A stretch of 34,948 bases of DNA, from positions 98,237-133,184 of the forward strand of contig SVQT01000001.1 of NCBI GenBank assembly GCA_015065215.1, in the 5' to 3' direction. The position numbers were made by a program, and so were the translations under genes. This DNA comes from Oscillospiraceae bacterium (GTDB lineage: Bacteria > Bacillota > Clostridia > Oscillospirales > CAG-272). Every line of letters begins with the position of its first letter. Position 1 is the stretch's first letter. The notes under the pieces are model-generated. The model saw only the letters and a list, made by a program, of their open reading frames with translations, was not told where the DNA came from and did no database searches. Positions 14,846-23,422 of the stretch are shown piece after piece.

Positions 14846-14857
14846 GGGCAAGTACAA

Positions 14858-15331
14858 TTATTCTGCCAAATCCGCCGTTTTTGCGCCTACAAAGGCCATA
14901 AGATCGGCAACCTTCAGCAAAAGCTGCGCGCCACGGGTGCCGGAACTGACAGTAATCTTTTCAAACGCAGTCGCTGTTTCGTGCAAATAAGTGGGAAATT
15001 GTTTTTTCATCCCGATGGGCGAACAGCCGCCACGAATATAGCCGGTCAGCGCCAACAAATCCTTGACGTGAATCATTTCAATCTTTTTATTCCCTGTTAC
15101 CCTTGCCGCCTTTTTTAAGTCGATCTCCAGATCTACCGGCATGCAAAAGACCACAGGGCCGGTCTTATCTCCCTTGGCTACCAAGGTCTTGAATACCATT
15201 TCGTGGGGCAACCCGATCTCATCGGCAATATGCTTGCCCGAAAGGTCGTTTTCATCGACGGCGTATTCAAAAACCTCGTAAGCGATCCGGGCGGCATCCA
15301 AACGCCGCATGGCATTTGTTTTGGTCTTCAT
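14858..15331 (-). CDS. ybaK: YbaK/EbsC-family aminoacyl-tRNA deacylase (Cys-tRNA(Pro) deacylase)
   Basis: A 157-residue trans-editing protein. Family landmarks are the catalytic lysine in MVFKTLV (Lys48), the TGYIRGGCSPIGMKK loop (96-110) that shapes the substrate pocket, and SSGTRGAQ near the C-terminus. YbaK removes cysteine mis-attached to tRNA-Pro. Its ATG overlaps the TGA of recN by four bases (ATGA), making it the last gene of the nusB-recN operon. There is no clear terminator between it and the glyS promoter, so read-through into glyS is possible. Confidence 0.93.
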   Translation of the reverse strand: MKTKTNAMRRLDAARIAYEVFEYAVDENDLSGKHIADEIGLPHEMVFKTLVAKGDKTGPVVFCMPVDLEIDLKKAARVTGNKKIEMIHVKDLLALTGYIRGGCSPIGMKKQFPTYLHETATAFEKITVSSGTRGAQLLLKVADLMAFVGAKTADLAE

Positions 15332-17001
15332 CGGTACTCCTTCCCCTCCTCGATCATCTCTCTCGCGGCGTCGGATTGCGTTTGCGTTACCGAAAGACCG
15401 CCGAGAATGCGAGCGACCTCAGCCACACGTCCCGCCTCGTCCAACGGTGTAACCGTGGTAAAGGCACGGGCATTTTCCTCATATTTAGCAATCTTGTAAT
15501 GGGCGGTTGCCAGTGACGCGATCTGCGCGGAGTGCGTGATGCAAAGCACCTGCGTATTTTTCGCGATCGCGGCAAGCTTGATGCCGATCTTGCGGGCGGT
15601 TTTACCTGAAATGCCGGTATCCACCTCATCAAATACAGCGGTCGCGACACCGTCACGGTCATTGAGCACGCTGCGGAGCGCCAGCATGATACGGGCAAGC
15701 TCACCGCCCGAAGCGATTTTATCCAGCGGCGCTAACGGTTCACCGGGATTGGTCGCGATCAAAAACACCACTTCGTCATTGCCGGTAGCGGTAAAGCGAT
15801 CGGTTTCCTTAACCAAAATATCAAACCGCACCGAGGGCATATCCAAAAAGGCAAGCTCCCCTTGCACTTTCCTGCTGATTTGCTCAGCGGCGGTGACCCT
15901 TGCGGCATGCAGCCTGATACTCAAAGCACGCACTTTCTTTTCCAAATCGGCAAGCTCCGCCCTCAAGCGCTCTTCCTCCTCGTCAGAATGCTCCAATGCC
16001 GACAGTTTTGCCACGGCCTCGGCACGAAACGCGAGAATGGCAGGAATGTCTTCCCCATATTTTCGGCGCAGTTTGGTGATGGTGTCCAGACGGCCCTCCA
16101 CCCGATTGAGGGCGGCGGTAGGATCCCCTTCGGTATCCTCAGCCAGATCTCTCGCGGTATTGGCGATGTCCTCTACCTCATAGCGCATATTCATCAACTT
16201 TTCCGCCGCTTCGGCAACATCGGGGATAACCGATGCCAGCTGCCGCATGGCTTGCGAAGCACGCTCTAAAATCAGTGCCGCGGAACCTTTTTCGCTACCG
16301 TAAAGCACCCGATAGGTAAATTCCGCCTGCTTTGCGATCTTTTCGGCGTTTTGCAGCTTTGTACGGCGCGCGAGCAATTCCTCTTCCTCACCGGCTTTCA
16401 GCTTCGCGGCGTCAATCTCACCGATCTGAAAGGTCAGAATATCGCGCAAGCGGTTCGCCTCAGCGCTATCGCGGCGCAAGCCGCTAAGTGCCTCCTTCAC
16501 ACGGCGCAACTCCGCGTAAAGCTTGCTGTAATCAGCAAGGTCCTCTCCAAACACTGCCACAGCATCCAACAGCTTTGCCTGTGTCTCACGCCGAAGCAGC
16601 ATTTGGTTGTCATTTTGACCGTGAATACTGACCAGATACCCCGCCAATTCTTTGAGCATGGTCTGCGGAATGACGCGGCCGTTGAGGCGGCTTTTCACCT
16701 TACCGTCGGCCGTTAAGGTACGCTGAACAAACAGCTCCTCCTCTGCCGCAATCCCCATGGCACGCAGATACGCAAGGCAACCTTCACCCACATCGGTAAA
16801 AATGCCGCTCACTGTAGCGATCTCCTCACCGGTACGTACCAACTCCCTTGCCGGCTTGCCACCGAGCAAAAACGCCAGAGAGTCAATCATCACCGATTTG
16901 CCTGAGCCGGTCTCACCGGTAATGACAGAAAGCCCATTTGAAAAATCCACGTCCAGACGAGAGATCACCGCCATATTTTCAATATGCAGAGACTCTAACA
17001 T
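15328..17001 (-). CDS. recN: DNA repair protein RecN
   Basis: A 557-residue SMC-like ATPase of double-strand break repair. The Walker A motif GETGSGKS is at 29-36, a long coiled-coil region fills the middle (about 150-370), the ABC signature segment is LASGGELARIMLAL-like (seen as IASGGELARI), and Walker B is TAVFDEVDTGISG. The ATG at 17001 is preceded by AAGGGA, which overlaps the last codons of argR, so the two are coupled. The argR-recN pairing is conserved from Bacillus to Clostridia. Confidence 0.97.
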   Translation of the reverse strand: MLESLHIENMAVISRLDVDFSNGLSVITGETGSGKSVMIDSLAFLLGGKPARELVRTGEEIATVSGIFTDVGEGCLAYLRAMGIAAEEELFVQRTLTADGKVKSRLNGRVIPQTMLKELAGYLVSIHGQNDNQMLLRRETQAKLLDAVAVFGEDLADYSKLYAELRRVKEALSGLRRDSAEANRLRDILTFQIGEIDAAKLKAGEEEELLARRTKLQNAEKIAKQAEFTYRVLYGSEKGSAALILERASQAMRQLASVIPDVAEAAEKLMNMRYEVEDIANTARDLAEDTEGDPTAALNRVEGRLDTITKLRRKYGEDIPAILAFRAEAVAKLSALEHSDEEEERLRAELADLEKKVRALSIRLHAARVTAAEQISRKVQGELAFLDMPSVRFDILVKETDRFTATGNDEVVFLIATNPGEPLAPLDKIASGGELARIMLALRSVLNDRDGVATAVFDEVDTGISGKTARKIGIKLAAIAKNTQVLCITHSAQIASLATAHYKIAKYEENARAFTTVTPLDEAGRVAEVARILGGLSVTQTQSDAAREMIEEGKEYR

Positions 17002-17007
17002 GCGATT

Positions 17008-17460
17008 TTATCCCTTCATCATAATGCGAATGCGCTCGCTAAAGGTTTTTGCGGAGCTTTCATTTTTGGTAGCCACAAAGATGGTATCGTCACCTGCCAC
17101 GCAACCTAACACCTCAGCAATGGCCAGGTTGTCAATACCGCTGGCAACCGCGTTGGCAAGCCCGGGATACGTCTTGATGACCACAATATTTTGCGCGTAT
17201 TCCACGGTAATGATCGACTCTACCAAGGCGGCGTTGAATTTCATGCCGCCCGCCATATCCTCTTTTTTGGGTGCCACATAGCGGTATGTACCTTTGCCGG
17301 TCAAAACCTTGGTCAGCTGCAATTCCCGAATGTCACGGGAAATGGTCGCCTGTGTAACCAAAAAGCCTTCCACCTCCAGGCGGTCAATCAAATCATCCTG
17401 GGTTTCTACCGTATAGCGACGAACGATCTCTAAAATCTTTTTTTGTCTGTTGCTTTTCAT
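17008..17460 (-). CDS. argR: Arginine repressor ArgR
   Basis: A 150-residue regulator with an N-terminal winged-helix domain (1-65, recognition region ATISRDIRELQL) and a C-terminal hexamerisation and arginine-binding domain with GCVAGDDTIFVAT, whose GDD residues contact arginine. ArgR hexamers bind ARG boxes to repress arginine synthesis and activate catabolism when arginine is high. Two tandem ATGs occur at 17463 and 17460; GAGAGG sits closer to the ideal distance from the second, so 17460 is used. No arginine genes and no convincing ARG box are in the window; the placement between nadK and recN is the usual one in Firmicutes. Confidence 0.96.
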   Translation of the reverse strand: MKSNRQKKILEIVRRYTVETQDDLIDRLEVEGFLVTQATISRDIRELQLTKVLTGKGTYRYVAPKKEDMAGGMKFNAALVESIITVEYAQNIVVIKTYPGLANAVASGIDNLAIAEVLGCVAGDDTIFVATKNESSAKTFSERIRIMMKG

Positions 17461-17470
17461 CATTTACCTC

Positions 17471-18346
17471 TCAAATATGCGCGTGCATTTTATGTTGCAA
17501 TCTGTTATAAAAACCGCCTTGACGGATGCGGATCAGCCTTGTCACCATATTGGCGCGGGTCACGCGAACGGTATCCCCCCGGTAAATTTCAAAATTGTTT
17601 CTGCCGTCCACGGTCAAATACAGCATCTTTTCCCGTTGGCATATGTTTTTGATTTCTATGACAGCGTCATCCCGGAACAAAAGCGGCCGCGCGGTTAGCG
17701 AGTGAGGGCAGACAGGCGTGACCAAAAAACAGGGTAAGTGCGGATCTGTGATCGGGCCGCCCGCTGACATGGAATAAGCGGTAGAGCCGGTTGGCGTCGC
17801 CACGATCATACCGTCAGCGCGGTAGCAGGAAACCAATTCCCCGCCCTCGTAAAGCTCAATATCCACAATTCTGGCCACAGAGCCGTTGGAAATCACCGCG
17901 TCATTGAGCGCAAATGACTCTGACTTTTTAGCGCCCGCTTGCGTATAGACGCCGATTGAGAGCATCGAGCGCTCGTCAATTTCATATTCCCCCGCCACCA
18001 CCTTAGAAAGCAAGGAGAGCTCGTTGATCTCCAGCTCGGACATGTAGCCAAGATGTCCCATGTTGATGCCAAGCAACGGCTTACCAAGAGGGGATGCGCG
18101 GCGAGCGGCATCCAGAAGCGAGCCGTCACCGCCCAGTACTACAACGCAATCGGCAGCGGCGTAGATCTCCTCTGGCGGGAGATAGACATACTCGCGGCGA
18201 TTTTTATGCATGCGGAAAATCCGATCCTTGTTCACAGACGAGATCAGCACCTCGGCCCCAAGAGACAGCAATTCTTCCGCGACACGCATAGCGGCGCCGG
18301 CTTTATCGTATATATTGAAATTTGTGATGATCGCAAACTTGTTCAT
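17471..18346 (-). CDS. nadK: NAD kinase
   Basis: A 291-residue NAD kinase that phosphorylates NAD to NADP in the cytoplasm. It has the GGDGS motif at 72-76 in VVLGGDGSLLDAARRA, GINMGHLGYMSE, the TPTGSTAYSMSAGGPI signature, and VDGRNNFEI in the C-terminal beta domain. Length is standard. Its ATG overlaps the TGA of tlyA by four bases, and the pair tlyA-nadK is conserved in Clostridia. Confidence 0.97.
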   Translation of the reverse strand: MNKFAIITNFNIYDKAGAAMRVAEELLSLGAEVLISSVNKDRIFRMHKNRREYVYLPPEEIYAAADCVVVLGGDGSLLDAARRASPLGKPLLGINMGHLGYMSELEINELSLLSKVVAGEYEIDERSMLSIGVYTQAGAKKSESFALNDAVISNGSVARIVDIELYEGGELVSCYRADGMIVATPTGSTAYSMSAGGPITDPHLPCFLVTPVCPHSLTARPLLFRDDAVIEIKNICQREKMLYLTVDGRNNFEIYRGDTVRVTRANMVTRLIRIRQGGFYNRLQHKMHAHI

Positions 18347-19125
18347 GGATAGATCACCCCTTCCAAAACAATTTTTTCTACAGGAATCGCAAGATGGGAG
18401 CCATCGCTCTCACCCAACACGAAATAAGCCAAATATTCCTCGTTGCCGTCACCACCCAAAATAGGAGAGGGGGACAGTCCACGGCAGGAAAGCCCACTTT
18501 CCGTCGCGGATTGCAGAACACGCCGAATGGCGTTCATACGGTCTTTGGGGTTCTTCACGATTCCCTTTTTGTTCAGTGCCAACCGCCCCGCCTCAAATTG
18601 CGGCTTGATCAAGGTCAACACCTTGCCATCCGGGGTCAGCAGATCGGGAATACGGGGCAAAATGTAAGTTTGAGAAATAAAAGAAACATCCATTACAACC
18701 AATGACACCTTGCCAATATCGGCAACCGACAGATTACGGGCATTATATTTTTCAAGATTTCTCACACGGGAATCCGCTAAAAGCTTCGGATGTAGCTGAC
18801 CGCATCCGGCATCCAAAGCCACCACCTCCGCCGCGCCGTTTTGCAGCAGACAATCGGTAAAACCGCCGGTAGAGGCACCAATATCCAAAGCGCGGCACCC
18901 TGCGGGGTCTATCGAAAAGCGAGAAAGGGCCGCCAACAGCTTTTCACCGCCCCGGCCTACAAAGCGTTCTTGGGTAAGTGTGACAGCGGGGGCACCTTTC
19001 ACCTCAAAGCTGGGCTTGTCGATCACAGTGCCATCCACACAAACAGCGCCGCTTTCAATGAAACGCTTGGCTCTGGCACGGCTCTGTACCAAGCCTTGCT
19101 CGGTTAGATATACATCCAATCTCAT
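18343..19125 (-). CDS. tlyA: TlyA-family rRNA (cytidine-2'-O)-methyltransferase
   Basis: A 260-residue protein with an N-terminal S4 RNA-binding domain (about 1-60) and a FtsJ/RrmJ-like methyltransferase domain. The SAM-binding motif is LDIGASTGGFTDCLL (80-94); VVMDVSFISQTY and LTLIKPQFEAGR carry the Asp and Lys of the 2'-O-methyltransferase tetrad. Characterised TlyA proteins methylate 16S and 23S rRNA cytidines and their presence confers sensitivity to capreomycin; that is family knowledge. It starts one base after the PAP2-like gene ends, in the slot where dxs is usually found upstream. Confidence 0.93.
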   Translation of the reverse strand: MRLDVYLTEQGLVQSRARAKRFIESGAVCVDGTVIDKPSFEVKGAPAVTLTQERFVGRGGEKLLAALSRFSIDPAGCRALDIGASTGGFTDCLLQNGAAEVVALDAGCGQLHPKLLADSRVRNLEKYNARNLSVADIGKVSLVVMDVSFISQTYILPRIPDLLTPDGKVLTLIKPQFEAGRLALNKKGIVKNPKDRMNAIRRVLQSATESGLSCRGLSPSPILGGDGNEEYLAYFVLGESDGSHLAIPVEKIVLEGVIYP

Positions 19126-19126
19126 A

Positions 19127-19645
19127 TCAAATCAATGGCGGAATATGGTCGGTGAGCATCAAAGGAAAGATCCAATAGTGACAAATAAATGCCATGGCAA
19201 CGCCAAGAACGGCGCCAAAGAACACCTGCAACGGCGTATGCCCCAATAAGACCTTCAAGGTATATTTAAAATTGCTTTCCTCATCTTCTTTTTCTTTATT
19301 CAGCTCTTCGGTGATCTGATTGAGCACAGCGGCATGCTTTCCCGCCTCACGGCGGATACCGGTAGCATCCCGAATCACCACCATCGCCAAAACACCGGCG
19401 ATGGCAAAAATGGCAGAATCAAACCCCTCGTGCAGTCCAATGGCAATGGCGGCACTAAAAACAGCCGCGGAGTGAGAGCTGGGCATACCGCCGCTCCCAA
19501 ACAGGACCTGCAAAACAGATTTATCCTTGCGGTATTTGGGCGTTGTTAAAACCTTAATAAACTGCGCCATCAGCCAAGAAAAGGTGGCGCATAAAACCAC
19601 AGGATTGGTAAAAAGATCCACAATAAATTTTCGTATTTCTAACAT
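19127..19645 (-). CDS. Divergent PAP2-family membrane protein (DUF212, YuiD-like)
   Basis: A 172-residue integral membrane protein with four likely helices (about 12-33, 55-75, 77-95 and 140-165). The phosphatase-like motif GSGGMPSSHSAAVF (50-63, with His58) and LLGHTPLQVFFGA near the C-terminus match the DUF212/YuiD branch of PAP2 phosphatases. Its substrate is unknown; a polyprenyl or lipid phosphate is plausible because the gene lies directly downstream of ispA. The ATG at 19645 is chosen over in-frame upstream codons because a TGAGGTG site, overlapping the ispA stop, is six bases away. Confidence 0.88.
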   Translation of the reverse strand: MLEIRKFIVDLFTNPVVLCATFSWLMAQFIKVLTTPKYRKDKSVLQVLFGSGGMPSSHSAAVFSAAIAIGLHEGFDSAIFAIAGVLAMVVIRDATGIRREAGKHAAVLNQITEELNKEKEDEESNFKYTLKVLLGHTPLQVFFGAVLGVAMAFICHYWIFPLMLTDHIPPLI

Positions 19646-19652
19646 AAACACC

Positions 19653-20534
19653 TCAATAGTTTCGCTCCAAAAGGAAATCCGCAAGCCGCAAGAGCCGCTC
19701 ATTTCCCGGGAACGCATCCAAAGCGGATTTGGCGTCTTGGGTCACTCTTCTGGCATAAGCCAGAGCCCCCTGCGCATCATAAAAACTAAGAAAAGTGGTT
19801 TTTTCACTTTTGGCATCCGAACCGATATTTTTACCCAGCGTAGCGGCATCTGCCGTCACATCCAAAACATCATCCACGATCTGAAACGCTAAGCCAATCG
19901 CTTGCGCATAGCGTTTGGCAGCCGTGATTCTGGGATCCTCTGGCAAAAGTCCTGCCGCAATACAGCCAAGCTCAGCGGAAAGAGCGATCAAAGCGCCTGT
20001 CTTGTGAGCATGTAGCTTCAAGAGAGCGGGCAAGGGCAGTCGCTTCGCTTCGCCGGCCAAATCCATGACCTGACCGCCAATCATACCGAAGCTCCCGGCC
20101 CCCCGGGAAAGAACCGCGACGGCACGACGTACGGCAGCATCCGAAACAGGGGCGGTCGCGAGCACGCCAAAGGCACGGGTCAAAAGCCCATCACCGGCAA
20201 GCAAAGCTGTCGCTTCGTCAAAAGCCTTATGACAGGTGGGGCGCCCACGGCGCAGATCGTCATCATCCATACAGGGCAGATCGTCATGAATCAGCGAATA
20301 GGTATGTACCATCTCGACAGCACAAGCAAAGGGTAACGCCGCCTCATCACTGCCGCCGAACAATCGGCAAAACTCCAATACCAGCGTCGGTCTGATGCGC
20401 TTGGCGCGGGCAAGCAAGCTATAGCGCTCCGCCGCCAATTCCCTCGCAAAATCCTCGTCCTCCTCGGCGGTATATCCTACCAATGCCTCATCCACCAAAG
20501 CGGCGTTCGCGGCTAATATTTCTGTCACGTTCAT
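19653..20534 (-). CDS. ispA: Short/medium-chain polyprenyl diphosphate synthase (farnesyl-PP synthase type)
   Basis: A 293-residue all-helical prenyltransferase. The first aspartate-rich motif lies in SLIHDDLPCMDDDDLRRGRP (80-99) and the second in FQIVDDVLDVTAD; both bind Mg-diphosphate. It condenses IPP with DMAPP or GPP to give farnesyl-PP, feeding undecaprenyl phosphate and quinone synthesis. The insertion inside the first motif is the usual bacterial FPP synthase form. The substrate-binding GGKRLRP segment is RAKRIRP here. Its ATG overlaps the xseB stop (ATGA). The xseA-xseB-ispA order is standard in Clostridia. Confidence 0.94.
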   Translation of the reverse strand: MNVTEILAANAALVDEALVGYTAEEDEDFARELAAERYSLLARAKRIRPTLVLEFCRLFGGSDEAALPFACAVEMVHTYSLIHDDLPCMDDDDLRRGRPTCHKAFDEATALLAGDGLLTRAFGVLATAPVSDAAVRRAVAVLSRGAGSFGMIGGQVMDLAGEAKRLPLPALLKLHAHKTGALIALSAELGCIAAGLLPEDPRITAAKRYAQAIGLAFQIVDDVLDVTADAATLGKNIGSDAKSEKTTFLSFYDAQGALAYARRVTQDAKSALDAFPGNERLLRLADFLLERNY

Positions 20535-20767
20535 ATATCATTCTCTCCGGAAAAAGGAATTGTACTCGGCGCACCGTCGGTCATGCGGATGGTTTGTACA
20601 CGCTGTCCCGCTTCCTCCAAACGCCGATTGCAAAGGCGAACCAATTCTACGCCCCGCTCATAAAGCCCCAAAGACTCATCCAAGCCAGCATTGCCATTTT
20701 CCAATGCTGACACGATGCTTTGCAATTCTTCCAGTGCTTTTTCAAAGGAAAATTCTTGTTTTGCCAT
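20531..20767 (-). CDS. xseB: Exodeoxyribonuclease VII small subunit
   Basis: A 78-residue protein with the XseB signature SFEKALEELQSIVSALENG (7-25) and LDESLGLYERGVELVRLC, a two-helix antiparallel bundle that coats the XseA helical tail. The complex degrades single-stranded DNA to oligonucleotides. It begins three bases after the xseA stop and overlaps ispA by four bases. The C-terminal tail ends FSGENDI. Confidence 0.96.
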   Translation of the reverse strand: MAKQEFSFEKALEELQSIVSALENGNAGLDESLGLYERGVELVRLCNRRLEEAGQRVQTIRMTDGAPSTIPFSGENDI

Positions 20768-20770
20768 CTG

Positions 20771-21982
20771 CTACTCACTTTCCCGAATGGCGGTAATGAC
20801 CGCATCCGCAGTTACCTCCGCTAAGCGGATATGAAGATTTTGCCCAACCGAAAGTCCTTTTCGATCGGTAATTGGCTTGCGAGCGTCATCAAACAACACC
20901 GCATAGCCTCTGCCCAAAACCGAAAGCGGGTTCAAAGCGCCAAGCTTTGCCGCCAAAGAAGCAAAATCCGAACGGGCACGCTCTGTAGCCAGATCAGCCG
21001 CACGGGTCAGCCGTTGTTCCAAAAAAGCCACAAGCATGGCTCTATCCTCCAAATAACGGTGCGGAGAACGCAATACTGCGGCGCTTTCTAAGATAGAGAC
21101 CTGATTTTTCGCGTTTGTGAGCTTGCCGCTCATGGCCGCGAAAAGGCGCTTCTCGCTTTGCGACAGCGTCTGCCGCAATTCCGCCGCGTCCGGCACAGCC
21201 AGCTCGGCCGCAGCCGATGGCGTGGGGGCTCGAAGATCTGCCGCGAAATCACAAATGGTTACATCGGTTTCATGGCCGACGGCAGAGATGACAGGAACCG
21301 GTGACGCCGCAATGGCTCTGGCAAGATTTTCATTGTTAAACGCCCAAAGATCTTCGGCAGATCCGCCGCCTCTGCCAATGATGATAAGGTCCACGGGAAT
21401 GTGCTCGGCAAAAACAGAAAGGCCCTTGATCAGACTTTCCGGGGCGCCGGCACCCTGCACCAACGCGGGATACAATATCACCCGCGCCGCGGGAAAACGC
21501 CGCCCGAGGATCTGGATCATATCACGTACCGCGGCCCCTGTGGGCGAGGTGATAATACCGATACGGGTAGGATAAGACGGCAAGGGACGTTTTCGGGCGG
21601 GATCAAACAATCCCTCTGCCTCTAATTTGCGGCGCAGCTGTTCATACGCCAAATACAAAGAGCCAACGCCATCCGGCATCAATTCGTCTACATAGATCTG
21701 ATACTGCCCGTCACGCGGAAATGCCGAAACTCTGCCGTGTACGATCACCTTCATCCCGTTTTCCGGCACAAAATTCACACGCCCCGCAAAGGAGCGGAAC
21801 ATCACCGCCCGTATCAAAGCGTTTTCGTCTTTCAAAGAAAAATAAAAATGTCCGGTTTTATAGTGGTTGGTAAAATTAGAAATTTCACCTCGGATCAGCA
21901 GGTCCGAAAGAAGCGGATTGCCATCCATGAGCATTTTGATATATTCATTGAGCTGCGCGACCGATAAAACCTGCTGCGACAT
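20771..21982 (-). CDS. xseA: Exodeoxyribonuclease VII large subunit
   Basis: A 403-residue nuclease subunit. The N-terminal OB-fold has LLIRGEISNFTNHYKTGHFY (24-43) and ends near VDELMPDGVGSLY. The catalytic core contains IGIITSPTGAAVRDMI, LIIIGRGGGSAEDLWAFN and ISAVGHETDVTICDFAADLRA, all family hallmarks, followed by a long helical region. The ATG at 21982 is chosen because AAAGGAG lies six bases upstream; a longer in-frame start would overlap the preceding gene by 28 bases. Confidence 0.97.
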   Translation of the reverse strand: MSQQVLSVAQLNEYIKMLMDGNPLLSDLLIRGEISNFTNHYKTGHFYFSLKDENALIRAVMFRSFAGRVNFVPENGMKVIVHGRVSAFPRDGQYQIYVDELMPDGVGSLYLAYEQLRRKLEAEGLFDPARKRPLPSYPTRIGIITSPTGAAVRDMIQILGRRFPAARVILYPALVQGAGAPESLIKGLSVFAEHIPVDLIIIGRGGGSAEDLWAFNNENLARAIAASPVPVISAVGHETDVTICDFAADLRAPTPSAAAELAVPDAAELRQTLSQSEKRLFAAMSGKLTNAKNQVSILESAAVLRSPHRYLEDRAMLVAFLEQRLTRAADLATERARSDFASLAAKLGALNPLSVLGRGYAVLFDDARKPITDRKGLSVGQNLHIRLAEVTADAVITAIRESE

Positions 21983-22002
21983 GGAGGGCTCCTTTCCCAA
22001 CA

Positions 22003-22956
22003 TTACGTTGTCCGCATCCTTGCCCGGCAAAGAAGCGCGATGCCTGCCGCGTTATCGGCAGAAAAGGCGGGCTCGGCAAAATAGACAGAACCAAGCCGCT
22101 CTCCAAGCGCTTTGGCAATGATCCGATTGCTCATCACACCGCCTGAAAAAAGAATGGGGAGAGCGCCGTGCTGTTCCCGCAGCCATTCCGCCATTTTGCC
22201 AAGCGTGTCGCCAATAAAACGAAGGACATAAGCGGCGGTCAAAGCCTTGTCACCGGTCTTGGCATACAAATCAAGGGCAAGATTTTCTAAACCGGAAAAA
22301 TTGCACATGCCACCGCGAACCGAAATCCGAGGGCGCATGATCTTGGAGGTATTGGTCATAGCCAGCTCTTCCAAAGCGGGACCGCATGGAAAAGAAAGCC
22401 CTAAAGCAACCCCGATACGATCCACAACCTGCCCCGCGTGCAGATCGGCACTGCCGCCCAAAAGCTCTACCGAGAAATCAGTTCCGTTTGGCTTGACCAA
22501 AAGCATTTCGGTGGTACCGCCCGAAACATGAAAAGCACCAAAGGTACGCCCGGTAAGCGCATGGGTCGCGCCGGAGGAGTAGAGCGCCGCCATCAAATGG
22601 CCGTTCTGATGCGAAAAACGGTAAAGCGGTAATCGCAAACCCGCGGCAAAGGATGCTGCCGCCGCTTCCCCGGTTAAAAAGCAGGGCATATAGGAATCTT
22701 CGGCATCTCTGGGACGAACCGAAACGCCGACCGCCTCAACGTGATAGTCTTTGATAACCTCCCGCAAGCGATGCATGAGTTGCGGCAGATTTTTCACATG
22801 GGCGAAGACCGCTTCGCTTTGGCGCAATCCTCTGCCACCCTCCCTCACAGGTAACGGTAGCTTTAGATTGGCAACCACTTCCCCCTTTTCATCGGCAACC
22901 GCTATCGAGGTGGTATAGTTGCTGGTATCAATGCCCACATAGCACGCTTCAGCCAT
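22003..22956 (-). CDS. Kae1/TsaD-like paralog, ASKHA fold, function unassigned
   Basis: A 317-residue protein of the Kae1/TsaD superfamily, often annotated as an O-sialoglycoprotein endopeptidase. It starts YVGIDTSNYTTSIAVAD, keeps a HxxxH metal pair (His116 and His120 in SHQNGHLMAAL) and the ADNAAGIA segment near the end. It departs from true TsaD at conserved points: HxEGH becomes HQNGH, SGGHT becomes SGGTT (HVSGGTTEML), and the nucleotide loop differs. It is therefore probably not the t6A transferase, which should be encoded elsewhere. Such paralogs occur next to nusB and xseA in Clostridia. It overlaps nusB by eight bases. Confidence 0.85.
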   Translation of the reverse strand: MAEACYVGIDTSNYTTSIAVADEKGEVVANLKLPLPVREGGRGLRQSEAVFAHVKNLPQLMHRLREVIKDYHVEAVGVSVRPRDAEDSYMPCFLTGEAAAASFAAGLRLPLYRFSHQNGHLMAALYSSGATHALTGRTFGAFHVSGGTTEMLLVKPNGTDFSVELLGGSADLHAGQVVDRIGVALGLSFPCGPALEELAMTNTSKIMRPRISVRGGMCNFSGLENLALDLYAKTGDKALTAAYVLRFIGDTLGKMAEWLREQHGALPILFSGGVMSNRIIAKALGERLGSVYFAEPAFSADNAAGIALLCRARMRTT

Positions 22957-23368
22957 CGCTCGCCTCTAAGATCTCGTTTTTTATGCTATTGAGAACGCCG
23001 TTGAGAAAGGCACGGGCCTTATCCTCATCAAATTTTTTACAAAGCTCTATCGCCTCGTTGAGAGACACGCTTTCCGGAATTTCATGGCGCAAATACAGCA
23101 ACTCATAGACAGAAAGCCGCAAAATAGAGCGTGTCACTTTGGAAAGGCGAGAGGTTTTCCATCCTTTGGCGTATTTGTTGATCATACCGTCAATCTCTTC
23201 CAAATGCTCGTGAACGCCGAAATAAGTATCGTGAATATACGCGTCGTCCGGGGGTAGCTCACGATTTTCAACAGAGCAGGCATAGATCTCCTCTTTGCTT
23301 TCATCGGTACGGAATTCAGTTTCAAACAACAACGCAAAAACTGCTTCGCGCGCTTCATGTCTGTTCAT
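22949..23368 (-). CDS. nusB: Transcription antitermination factor NusB
   Basis: A 139-residue all-helical protein. Landmarks are the N-terminal MNRHEAREAVFALLFETEF, TRSILRLSVYELLYL and the C-terminal FLNGVLNSI. NusB with NusE binds boxA RNA to protect rRNA transcripts from termination. It is the first gene of an eleven-gene minus-strand operon. The nearest Shine-Dalgarno-like sequence, AAAGGGA, is about 11 bases from the ATG, a little far, and a small perfect stem (ATTGCCG, TAG, CGGCAAT, 23385-23401 region) lies just upstream of it in the leader. Confidence 0.96.
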   Translation of the reverse strand: MNRHEAREAVFALLFETEFRTDESKEEIYACSVENRELPPDDAYIHDTYFGVHEHLEEIDGMINKYAKGWKTSRLSKVTRSILRLSVYELLYLRHEIPESVSLNEAIELCKKFDEDKARAFLNGVLNSIKNEILEASDG

Positions 23369-23422
23369 AATTCACAAGTCCCTTTCAATTGCCGCTACGG
23401 CAATATAAATATTTTTATATTA

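Noticed and set aside
14786-14857. T-box riboswitch upstream of glyS
   Set aside because: Only about 27 transcribed leader bases exist between the predicted start and the ATG; no T-box sequence or terminator is present.
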